Source: JAWOFN01 sp046497505 [NCBI: bacterium] (GTDB lineage Bacteria > Blakebacterota > Blakebacteria > Blakebacterales). From it: 46,353 nt of DNA. This document shows, one piece after another, positions 8,320-16,362 of this stretch; positions within the stretch are counted from its first letter, which is position 1, and each line of letters opens with the position of its first letter. The position numbers and the translations under genes are program-made. The stretch covers positions 1-46,353 of the forward strand of contig JAWOFN010000123.1 in assembly GCA_046497505.1 (NCBI GenBank), given 5' to 3'. The notes below the pieces were generated by a model. That model did not search any database, was not told the DNA's origin, and was given only the letters and a program-made list of their open reading frames with translations.

Positions 8320-10785
8320 CTACTTCGGGCTCAGGGCCACCACCGGGTCCACCACCGAGGCCCGCCGGGCCGGGACCAGACAGGCGGCCAGGCCCACCAG
8401 GGCCAGGATGCCCGCCACCGCCCCGAAGACCGCCGGGTCGGCGGGCTGGACCCCGTAGAGCTGGGACCGGATCAGCCGCACCAGGGCGAAGGAGCCAGCG
8501 GCCCCGATGACCAGACCCAGCCCCACCAGTCTCAGGCCCTGCACGACCATGAGACGGAACAGCCGTCCCGTACTGCTCCCCAGGGCCATGCGCACCCCCA
8601 GCTCGCGGACCCGCTGGCTCACCGTATAGGCCAGTACGCCGTAGATCCCCACCGCCGCCAGGAAGAGGGCCACCCCTGCGAAGATGAGCAGCAGGAGCAT
8701 GGAGGAACGCCGGCTGGCCAGGGATTCCTCGATCCTCTCCCGCATGGTTTCCACCCCGTAGAAGGGCAGGTCGGGATCGAGACGGGAGACCGTACTCCGG
8801 ACCGCCGAGGTCACCGAGGTGGGTTCGACGGCCGTGCGCACGGCCAGGTAGGTGGAGGTCAATCCGTACTGCTGCAGGGGCATGTAGTAGGCCCCGAAGG
8901 AGCGCTCGCTGGCCAGGTCGTCGAACTCGATCTCCCCCACCACGCCGACGACCCGCATGTAGCGGATGTCCTCCTCCGCCATCCCGGGAGCCCCCATGTA
9001 CATCCGCTTGCCCAGCGCGCTCTCGTCCGGCCAGTATCGATCCGCGAGCCACGCGTCGATGATCATGACCGGCTCGGAGTCCGCATCGTCCGAGGGCTCG
9101 AAGGTCCGTCCCTCCAGCAGCGGGATCCCCATGGCCCGGTGATAGCGCGAGCTGACCCAGTTCGTCCGGGGGGCCAGCAGGCTCTCCCCGGGCTGGGGCT
9201 CGTACCCTTCCGGGATGACCACACTGCTGTTGTTGTTCCCCGAGAAGGGGAGCTGGTTCGCCAGACCGGCGTACTCCACGCCCGGGATGGCCTCCACCTC
9301 CTGGAGGAGCTGGCGCTGGAAGGTCCGGACCGCCTCGTCGTTCGGATAGTCCTCCCCCGGCAGGTTGACCATCCCCGTGAGGACACCGTCCGGCTGGAAC
9401 CCGGGGTCCACCTCCATGACGTTCCGGAAGCTGGAGAACATGAGGCCCGCACCGATGAGCAGCGCGAAGGCGATGGCCACCTGTCCCACCACCAGCCCGC
9501 TGCGGAGCAGCATGGTGGTCCGGCCAGCCGTCCCGGTCCGTCCCTCGTCACGGAACACGCCTCCCAGGTCGGTCCGGGAGACCTGCAGCATGGGGATGAC
9601 GCCGAAGAGCGCCCCCGCCCCCACGGCCAGGGCCAGGGCGAAGAGGACCACGGGGACCGAGATGGCGATCTCGGTGCCGCGGGGCATCTGGTCCGCCCCC
9701 AGGGTCTCCAGGAAGCGGATCCCTGCGGCCCCGATCCCGATGCCCGCCAGGCCGCCGAGCACGGCCAGCAGGGTGCTCTCGGTGACCAGCTGGCCCATGA
9801 GCCGCCTGCGGTCCGCCCCCAGGACGAACCGGGTGGCCAGCTCCCCCATCCGGGTGTTGGAGCGCGCCAGCATCAGGTTGGCGATGTTCACCACCCCGAT
9901 GATGAGCACGAAGAACACCCCCGCCCAGAGCATGTAGAGCATGGGCCGGATGTCCCGGACCAGCCACTCCTGCAGCGGGTGCACCTGGGTGTGGAAACCC
10001 GCGTCCTCCAGCACCTGCCGCGAGTTCGGAAGGGGCCACTCGTCGATGAGTCGCTGGTTGAGGGCGTCGATCTGGCTCCGGGCCTGCTCCAGGCTCGCAC
10101 CTTCCGCCAGCCGCCCGATCATCTGCCAGCTGTTGCTGTGAAGCGACTCCACGGTACGCTGCTCGGGGGTGAAGGGCGTCGGCACCAGCAGGCGGGGATC
10201 CTGGTTGCCGATGAAGCGGAACCCCTCGGGCAGGATGCCCACGATGGTGAAGGGCCGGCTGTTCATGCGCATCGTCTCACCCAGCACGGAGGGATCGGCG
10301 TCGAAGCGCTCCTGCCACAGCCCGTGGGTGAGGATCACCACCTGATGGCTGCCCGGGTCCATCTCCTCCTCGGCGAAGTTGCGGCCCATGACGGGCGCAT
10401 AGTCCAGCAGGGGGAGCAGCTCGGGGGTCACCCGCAGGCCGGAGACCCGCTCGGGGTGTCCCTCCTCGCCCACCGTGAAACCCGCACCCTGGAAGGCCGC
10501 CACGTACTCGAGGGCATCGACCTCCTCGCGGCGGAAGAAGTAGTCCCCCGCGGCGTTCGAGCCGATCTCCGCCCCCGCCTGGGGATAGGAGTTGTACATG
10601 ACCACCAGCCGGTCCGATTCCGGGTAGGGAAGCGGACGCAGCAGTACCGTGTAGATAGCGCTGAAGATGGTCGTGTTGGCCCCGATGCAGACCGCCAGGG
10701 TCAGCAGGGCGGTGATCGTGAAGAGCTTGTTCTTCCAGAGGACTTTGAGACCGAACTTCAGGTCGTGACGGAAGGTGTCCAGCAC
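8320..10785 (-). CDS. ADOP-type ABC transporter permease (MacB/FtsX family)
   Basis: An 821-residue permease with the duplicated MacB_PCD-FtsX architecture. The first hydrophobic helix is 'FTITALLTLAVCIGANTTIFSAI', followed by 'YTVLLRPLPYPESDRLVVMY', a signature of the Acidobacterial duplicated orphan permease family. FtsX-type helices follow at about residues 285-430 and again at the C-terminus ('LFLAAVGIYGVLAYTVSQRVRELGVRMALGS'). I chose GTG 10785 because it gives the family N-terminus 'LDTFRHDLKFGLKVLWKNK' and has GGGAG eight bases upstream; the in-frame ATG 10899 would add 38 unrelated residues. As usual for ADOP proteins, no ATPase gene is adjacent. Substrate is unknown; relatives act in export or lipoprotein/cell-envelope handling. 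Confidence 0.9.
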   Translation of the reverse strand: MLDTFRHDLKFGLKVLWKNKLFTITALLTLAVCIGANTTIFSAIYTVLLRPLPYPESDRLVVMYNSYPQAGAEIGSNAAGDYFFRREEVDALEYVAAFQGAGFTVGEEGHPERVSGLRVTPELLPLLDYAPVMGRNFAEEEMDPGSHQVVILTHGLWQERFDADPSVLGETMRMNSRPFTIVGILPEGFRFIGNQDPRLLVPTPFTPEQRTVESLHSNSWQMIGRLAEGASLEQARSQIDALNQRLIDEWPLPNSRQVLEDAGFHTQVHPLQEWLVRDIRPMLYMLWAGVFFVLIIGVVNIANLMLARSNTRMGELATRFVLGADRRRLMGQLVTESTLLAVLGGLAGIGIGAAGIRFLETLGADQMPRGTEIAISVPVVLFALALAVGAGALFGVIPMLQVSRTDLGGVFRDEGRTGTAGRTTMLLRSGLVVGQVAIAFALLIGAGLMFSSFRNVMEVDPGFQPDGVLTGMVNLPGEDYPNDEAVRTFQRQLLQEVEAIPGVEYAGLANQLPFSGNNNSSVVIPEGYEPQPGESLLAPRTNWVSSRYHRAMGIPLLEGRTFEPSDDADSEPVMIIDAWLADRYWPDESALGKRMYMGAPGMAEEDIRYMRVVGVVGEIEFDDLASERSFGAYYMPLQQYGLTSTYLAVRTAVEPTSVTSAVRSTVSRLDPDLPFYGVETMRERIEESLASRRSSMLLLLIFAGVALFLAAVGIYGVLAYTVSQRVRELGVRMALGSSTGRLFRLMVVQGLRLVGLGLVIGAAGSFALVRLIRSQLYGVQPADPAVFGAVAGILALVGLAACLVPARRASVVDPVVALSPK

Positions 10786-10929
10786 GTCATACGCTCCCGA
10801 TCCGCGGAGGGTCCTCCGCAGGTCCCCACGGCCTGCGGCAGAGTGGTTCTCGGCTCTTGATACGGGCCGCCGGGGCGGTGTGTTTCGACCGCCCCGCACA
10901 CACCCGTCTCAACACATCACGGTCCGCCA

Positions 10930-12852
10930 TCAACGCTCCGGAGGCAGCACCCCCACCTGGATCCGGGAGGGATAGGTCCGCATCCGGTAGACCCGGTGTT
11001 CCGCGGCGGTGAAGTCCCCTGCCTCCGCCTGGTAGATGTTGTCCACCCACTTCTGGGGGTTCCGATCCACCAGGGGGAACCAGGTGCTCTGGATCTGGAT
11101 CATGATCCGATGCCCCGGCCGGAAGGTGTGCAGCACGTCCTGCAGCGGGACCCGGACCCGGCTGGGCTCCCCCGGGGTGAAGGGCTCGGGACGGGAAGGA
11201 TCTTCCCGGAACCGTCCCCGCAGCACCTCGCTCCGCACCATCATCTGGTAGCCCCCCGTGTGCATGCCGGGATCCAGGTCGGGGAAATCCTCAGCGTCGG
11301 GGGGGAACTCGTCGATGACCTTGACCACCCAGTCCGCGTCCTGCTGGCTGGTGGACACCCACAGGTCGGCCACGATGGGACCGGCCAGTGTCACCGGCTC
11401 CTCCAGCACCTCGCTCCGATAGACCAGCACATCGGGACGGCGGGCGGCGAAGCGCTGGTCCTCGGTCATGTAGGTGCGGTTCATGCCCTGGGTGATCTCA
11501 CGCGTGTGCGGCACCGGCTTCGCCGGGTCGCTGATGTAGGCGTCGTAGCCGCGGTCCGCGCTCGGGCGGCTCCAGGACAGGCTCCCCCCGTCCCGCATGA
11601 AGAGCGAGCGGGATGCCGCCTCCGCCGGCGGCCACTGGTCGAAGGTCCGCCAGGTGTTCGAGCCGGTCTCGAACATCGTGGCCTCGGCCAGCTCGGGGGC
11701 CGGGGCCCCCTTCAGGTAGTGCTGGAAGAAGGGGAACTCGACCTGTTCCAGGAAGAACCGGGAGGTCTGTTCCTCGAAGTAGGCGTCCCCCAGCTGGTCG
11801 CCGGCCGAGCGGTGCCAGCCGCCGTGGGCCCAGGGGCCCTTCACCAGGACGTTGAAGATGTCCGGGTTGTTGGCCTCCACCGCCCGGTAGATGTTCAGCG
11901 GACCGTAGAGGTCCTCGGCGTCGTACCAGCCGCCCACGGTCAGCACCGCCGGGGTGACCCCGTCCAGGTGGGGGATGATGTTCCGGCGCTGCCAGAACCG
12001 GTCGTAGTTGGGATGCTCGACGATATCGTTCCAGAACGCGATGCGGCCCTCCAGGTAGCGTTCGTTCGCGTTCTTCAGCGGCCCCATGTCCATGTAGAAG
12101 AGATAGCCGTCCGGGGTCCAGATATCCACGATCCGTCCCGGCCACTCGGTGCCCTGCCCTTCGTGGCTGAGACCGAAGAAGCTCAAGAACCCGAAGGCGT
12201 GCGGGAGGAAGAAGGCCCCGTGATGGTGGAAGTCGTCGTACCACCAGTCCGCGATGGGAGCCTGGGGAGAGACGGCCACCAGGGCGGGGTGGGCATCGAT
12301 CATACCGGCGGCCGTGTAGAACCCCGGATAGCTGATACCCCACTGCCCCACCTTCCCGTTGTTGTCCGGCACGTTCTCCACCAGCCACGCCACCGTGTCG
12401 TAGGTGTCGGTGCTCTCGTCCACGTCGGTGCTGTCCTGCTTCTCCTCGATATGGGGGGTCATGTTGATGAACTCGCCCTCGGAGAGGAACTGCCCCCGCA
12501 CGTCCTGGCTCACGAAGATGTAGCCCTCCCGCACGTACCGCTCATCCGGCCCCAGACCCGCCGGGTAGGCGTCCTCCCCGTACGGTCCGGAGCTGTAGGG
12601 GGTCCGGATCATGAGGAAGGGGAACCCGCCCTTGTGGTCGAAGACCGGGGAATCGGGCTTCGGGGCATAGATGGCCGTGTAGAGCCGGATCCCGTCCCGC
12701 ATGGGGATCATGGCCTCGGTCTTCTCGTAGTGGGTCCGGATGAACGCCGCCTGGTCCGATTCCTGGACCGCAGGGCCGCAGGATGCCAGGAGAAAGGTGA
12801 GGAGCCCGAGGAGAGGGAAAAGAAGACGCTTTCGAGACGGTCTGGGGATCAT
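10930..12852 (-). CDS. CocE/NonD-type S15 hydrolase, lipoprotein
   Basis: A 640-residue protein with a lipoprotein signal ending 'LLASC25'. The S15 catalytic triad is visible: nucleophile S174 in 'VGQWGISYPGF', acid D311 in 'VGGWYDAED', and base H343 in 'KGPWAHGGWH'. The C-terminal third ('PVTLAGPIVADLWVSTSQQDADWVVKV') is the jelly-roll X-Pro dipeptidyl-peptidase C-terminal domain. Length is right for the CocE/NonD group, which hydrolyses esters or acylated peptides, so a surface-attached X-Pro peptidase or esterase is likely. It is upstream of, and co-directional with, the ADOP permease (144-base gap). Confidence 0.88.
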   Translation of the reverse strand: MIPRPSRKRLLFPLLGLLTFLLASCGPAVQESDQAAFIRTHYEKTEAMIPMRDGIRLYTAIYAPKPDSPVFDHKGGFPFLMIRTPYSSGPYGEDAYPAGLGPDERYVREGYIFVSQDVRGQFLSEGEFINMTPHIEEKQDSTDVDESTDTYDTVAWLVENVPDNNGKVGQWGISYPGFYTAAGMIDAHPALVAVSPQAPIADWWYDDFHHHGAFFLPHAFGFLSFFGLSHEGQGTEWPGRIVDIWTPDGYLFYMDMGPLKNANERYLEGRIAFWNDIVEHPNYDRFWQRRNIIPHLDGVTPAVLTVGGWYDAEDLYGPLNIYRAVEANNPDIFNVLVKGPWAHGGWHRSAGDQLGDAYFEEQTSRFFLEQVEFPFFQHYLKGAPAPELAEATMFETGSNTWRTFDQWPPAEAASRSLFMRDGGSLSWSRPSADRGYDAYISDPAKPVPHTREITQGMNRTYMTEDQRFAARRPDVLVYRSEVLEEPVTLAGPIVADLWVSTSQQDADWVVKVIDEFPPDAEDFPDLDPGMHTGGYQMMVRSEVLRGRFREDPSRPEPFTPGEPSRVRVPLQDVLHTFRPGHRIMIQIQSTWFPLVDRNPQKWVDNIYQAEAGDFTAAEHRVYRMRTYPSRIQVGVLPPER

Positions 12853-12949
12853 CGGGACGAGACCTCCGATTCAGAGGGCCGGTGTGGACATGTCATGGGC
12901 CGGGAAAGCATGATGCAAGTCCTGCTCTCCCGCAAGCACCTGGCCCCGA

Positions 12950-13215
12950 TCAGGGGTAGGTCAGACCTCCCGCTGCCGGTACGATCCGATAGACTACCGG
13001 GTGCCGGGCAACGGTCTCCTCGTGCATCTCCCAGGCGAGGAGGTGCCCCCGCATGACCCTCCCCATGAACTGAGGCCAGGTCGAATCGCCCGGGGACGGT
13101 CGTCCTCGGCCTCCGCGACATCGCGCTCGATGCCCTGGCGGATAGCCGCCCGCTCCTCGGAGGTGACCGGTTCCGACTCGGCATCCCGTCGCACGATACC
13201 GGTCCGGGATGGCAT
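12950..13215 (-). pseudogene. small frameshifted gene, unknown family
   Basis: Two consecutive frames look protein-coding and would join with a single-base shift around 13085-13105, at a CCCGGGG run. The first part starts at ATG 13215 ('AESEPVTSEERAAIRQGIE' and 'RDVAEAEDD'); the second ends at TGA 12950 ('MRGHLLAWEMHEETVARHP' and 'VVYRIVP'). Joined, they give roughly 87 residues. Neither part was recognised. Either a decaying gene or a sequencing error is possible. The rest of the 465-base gap between the S15 hydrolase and thrC holds only the likely thrC promoter region. Confidence 0.4.
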
Positions 13216-13317
13216 ATGCGGTCCGTGCGGGGGACGCAGGTCAAAGGGATAGGTTTATCCCGGTGCGGTCCGGCACTACATTCGATGGCAGGATGGGACT
13301 CCGGCCGGGAGCAGACC

Positions 13318-14844
13318 ATGCGGTATCTGAGCACACGGGATGGATCCGACGCACCGGCTTCCTTCGACGAGGTGGTCCGCCAGGGGACGGCTCCGGACGG
13401 GGGCCTCTATGTCCCGGACGAGATCCCCGTACTGCCCCCTGAAGAGCTGGAAGGACTCGCCGCCCTCTCCTACGCGGAGGCCGCGTTCCGGGTGATCTCG
13501 GCCTTCCACCCGGGCCTGCCCGATCAGACCCTGCGGGACATCCTCTCCGCCGCCTACCCCGGTGCCTTCCAGGAGGACGAGCCGGCACCGCTCCGCGCCG
13601 ACCGCAGCGGGTGCTGTCCGGTCCTGGAACTCTGGCACGGCCCCACCGCGGCCTTCAAGGACCTGGCCCTCCAGGTCCTGCCCCGCTTCATGGCCGCCTG
13701 CTCGGATGAGGGCGAGGAACAGCTCGTCCTGGTCGCCACGAGCGGGGACACCGGCTCGGCTGCCCTGGAGGGATTCGCGGATCGCCCCGGGGTGCGCTGC
13801 GCGGTCTTCTACCCCGTCGAGGGGGTCTCCGGGCTGCAGCGCCTGCAGATGACCACTCGGGAGGCGGGGAACATCGAGGTCTTCGCCGTGGAGGGGGACT
13901 TCGATGCCTGCCAGCAGGGGGTGAAGGCGCTCATGGCCGACCCGTCCCTGACCGCCCGACTCCTGGACCGTCACGCCATCACCCTGGCCTCGGCCAACTC
14001 CATCAACTGGGGGCGCATCCTCCCCCAGATCGTCTACTACGCCGTATCGTGGTCGCACCTGCGGGCGGCCGGGCTCCTGGGGGAGGAGGAGGTCCTGGAT
14101 GTGTGCGTGCCCACCGGGAACTTCGGGAACATCCTGGCTGCCTGGTATGCGCGGCGGATGGGGATCCCCCTGGGACGGCTGGTCTGTGCCACCAACCGCA
14201 ACGATGTGCTGGCCGAGTTCCTGGCCACCGGCCGCTACGATACCGCCGGGCGGGACCTCCACCGCACCCCGACCCCTTCCATGGACATCCTCCGGGCATC
14301 GAACCTGGAGCGCCTCCTCTACCACCTGACCGAAGGGGACGGAGAGCAGGTACGTTCCTGGATGGGGCAGCTGGATGGGGAGGGGGAGTTCGAAGTCGAT
14401 CCCTCCACCCTGGCCCGGGTCCGGGAGACCTTCCTGCCTGCCTCGGCAGGGGACGACGAGATCCTGGAGACCCTCCAGCGCCGGCACGCAGAGACCGGCG
14501 AGATCATCGACCCCCACACCGCAGCGGCGCGGTACGCTGCCGAACACACCCACGGGGAAGAGACCATGCTGGTGGTCTCCACCGCCCATTGGTCGAAGTT
14601 CCCCGGGACGGTGGTGCGGGCCCTGGAAGGGATGCGGTTCGAAGAGCCGCTGCCTTCCCCCCTCCGGGGTCAGGATCCCTTCGGCCTGCTCCGGCACGTA
14701 GCCGCGAAGACCGGTGCGGAGATCCACCCGTCCATCAGGGCCCTGGAGGGGGCCCCCGAGGTGCACGACACTCCCCCCCTCCCCCCGGACGGCCTGGAGA
14801 TCGCTCTCCTTTCCTGGCTGGAGGAATTTCGCAGGGGCGTTTAA
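13318..14844 (+). CDS. thrC: threonine synthase
   Basis: A 508-residue PLP enzyme converting O-phosphohomoserine to threonine and phosphate, the last step of threonine synthesis. The PLP lysine is K114 in 'LWHGPTAAFKDLALQ', the diagnostic motif of the long (E. coli/yeast type) threonine synthases, and the N-terminus 'MRYLSTRDGS...PDGGLYVP' also matches that class. 'ATSGDTGSAALEGFADRPG' and 'ASANSINWGRILPQIVYY' supply cofactor-binding and substrate-binding segments. Start ATG 13318 has GGGAG seven bases upstream and excludes 34 spurious upstream residues. A possible promoter is TTTATC-N17-TACATT at about 13248-13276. It heads the plus-strand series thrC-gatD-gatE. Confidence 0.95.
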   Translation: MRYLSTRDGSDAPASFDEVVRQGTAPDGGLYVPDEIPVLPPEELEGLAALSYAEAAFRVISAFHPGLPDQTLRDILSAAYPGAFQEDEPAPLRADRSGCCPVLELWHGPTAAFKDLALQVLPRFMAACSDEGEEQLVLVATSGDTGSAALEGFADRPGVRCAVFYPVEGVSGLQRLQMTTREAGNIEVFAVEGDFDACQQGVKALMADPSLTARLLDRHAITLASANSINWGRILPQIVYYAVSWSHLRAAGLLGEEEVLDVCVPTGNFGNILAAWYARRMGIPLGRLVCATNRNDVLAEFLATGRYDTAGRDLHRTPTPSMDILRASNLERLLYHLTEGDGEQVRSWMGQLDGEGEFEVDPSTLARVRETFLPASAGDDEILETLQRRHAETGEIIDPHTAAARYAAEHTHGEETMLVVSTAHWSKFPGTVVRALEGMRFEEPLPSPLRGQDPFGLLRHVAAKTGAEIHPSIRALEGAPEVHDTPPLPPDGLEIALLSWLEEFRRGV

Positions 14845-14991
14845 CCTGCGTGGGGGCGGAGAAGATCATCGGGGTCGGCATCCTCTGGTTTTTCCTCTAT
14901 GCACGTCCCCCCCTCTCCTCAGCCCGGTTGCCCCTCCTTCCCGCATCGGCCATATTGGCCACGGTTCGGAACCTCTGAACGGAGCATCCGC

Positions 14992-16362
14992 GTGGCCTAC
15001 AAGGGTATCGCTCGAGACCTGCTGGACCGGCACGGCGCCGAGGTGGGAAGCCGCGTCCTGCTGCACTCCTCCAAGGGTGTCTACGACGGCATCATCATGC
15101 CCCGCAGCGAGCTGGGGGACGAGCATCACGTCATCATGAAGCTCGCCAACGGGTACAACGTGGGCGTCCGGGTGGACGGCTCGGAGACGATCGAGGTCCA
15201 GCGGGAGCGGAAGGACGTCGGATCGTATCAGGCCAGGGCCCCCGAGTTCGACCCGGATCGGCCCACCTTCTCCATCCTCCACACCGGCGGCACCATCGCC
15301 AGCCGTGTGGACTACAAGACCGGCGGTGTGGTCCCCGCCTTCACCCCCGACGAGATCCTGCAGCTCTTCCCCGAGCTGGAGGAGATCGGGAACTTCCGGG
15401 CCCGCATGGTCTCGAACATGTTCAGCGAGGACATCGAGTACGAGCACATCATCAACCTGGCGAAGGGGATCGAGGAGGAGATCGAGAAGGGGACCCGGGG
15501 CGTGGTCATCACCCACGGCACCGACACCATGCACATCTCCAGCGCCGCCCTCTCCTTCGTGGCCCAGGGCCTCCCCATCCCCGCCGTCTTCGTGGGGAGT
15601 CAGCGCTCCAGCGACCGTGGGTCCAGCGACGCCAAGATGAACCTGATGTGCGCCGCCCGCTTCGCCACACAGGCCGATTTCGCTGGCGTGGGCCTCTGCA
15701 TGCACGAGGCGATGGACGATATCTCCTGCCTGGTGCACGAAGGTACCAAGGTCAAGAAGATGCACACATCCCGGCGCGACTCCTTCCGGAGCATCAACCA
15801 GCACCCCTACGCCAGGGTGTGGCCGGACGGGCGGCACGAGTTCCTCAGGGAGGACCGGCCCCGCCGCGACCCGGGCCGGGATCCCTCCTTCTTCTACGAC
15901 TTCGAGCAGAAAGTGGTGCTGCTGAAGAGCTACTGCGGCTTCCACCCCGAACTGATCCGTTTCGCCCACGAGAAGGAGTACCGGGGGATCGTCCTGGAGG
16001 GGACCGGCCTGGGACACATCCCGGTGAACGATTTGGACGCCTACACCGCCCCCCACCCCGAGACGCTGAAGGCCCTGGCGGACTTCATCGACGACGGGGG
16101 CGTGGCGGTGATGACCAGCGCCTGCATGTTCGGCCGCATCAACATGAACGTCTACAGCACCGGACGCTACCTGCAGGACATCGGGGTGATCCCCGGGGGC
16201 GACATGCTGAGCGAGGTGGCCACCGTGAAGCTGAAGTGGGTGCTGGGCCAGACCCGCGACCCGGAGGAGGCCGAGGAGATGATGGTCCGCTCCTACGCGG
16301 GTGAGATCACCGAACGTACCCGCTCCGATGTCTACTTCCCCCAGTTCGGGAAGGAGGCGTGA
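14992..16362 (+). CDS. gatD: Glu-tRNA(Gln) amidotransferase subunit D (archaeal type)
   Basis: A 456-residue L-asparaginase-like subunit that releases ammonia from an amide donor for GatE. After an N-terminal small barrel ('GSRVLLHSSKGVYDGIIMPR'), the asparaginase core has 'ILHTGGTIASR' (T98, T101), 'ITHGTDTMHIS' (T177, D178) and the lysine in 'GTKVKKMHTSRRDSFR' (K256), matching the Thr-Thr-Asp-Lys set. The N-terminal extension and the 'KMHTSRRD' motif separate GatD from plain asparaginases. GTG 14992 (GGAG upstream) is preferred over ATG 14899, which adds 31 unlike residues. Its stop shares one base with the gatE start, so translation is coupled. GatDE is known as the archaeal Gln-tRNA(Gln)-forming enzyme, so a bacterial copy is unusual. 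Confidence 0.93.
   Translation: MAYKGIARDLLDRHGAEVGSRVLLHSSKGVYDGIIMPRSELGDEHHVIMKLANGYNVGVRVDGSETIEVQRERKDVGSYQARAPEFDPDRPTFSILHTGGTIASRVDYKTGGVVPAFTPDEILQLFPELEEIGNFRARMVSNMFSEDIEYEHIINLAKGIEEEIEKGTRGVVITHGTDTMHISSAALSFVAQGLPIPAVFVGSQRSSDRGSSDAKMNLMCAARFATQADFAGVGLCMHEAMDDISCLVHEGTKVKKMHTSRRDSFRSINQHPYARVWPDGRHEFLREDRPRRDPGRDPSFFYDFEQKVVLLKSYCGFHPELIRFAHEKEYRGIVLEGTGLGHIPVNDLDAYTAPHPETLKALADFIDDGGVAVMTSACMFGRINMNVYSTGRYLQDIGVIPGGDMLSEVATVKLKWVLGQTRDPEEAEEMMVRSYAGEITERTRSDVYFPQFGKEA

Noticed and set aside
10872-10895. 8-bp hairpin between the S15 and permease genes as terminator
   Set aside because: No T tract on either strand, and the two genes may be co-transcribed.
10996-13056. 686-residue plus-strand frame opposite the S15 hydrolase
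   Set aside because: Antisense shadow; the minus strand has a full catalytic triad and lipoprotein signal.
14948-14960. Palindrome GGCCA-TAT-TGGCC before gatD as operator
   Set aside because: Short, single occurrence, and no matching promoter spacing; kept only as a weak possibility.
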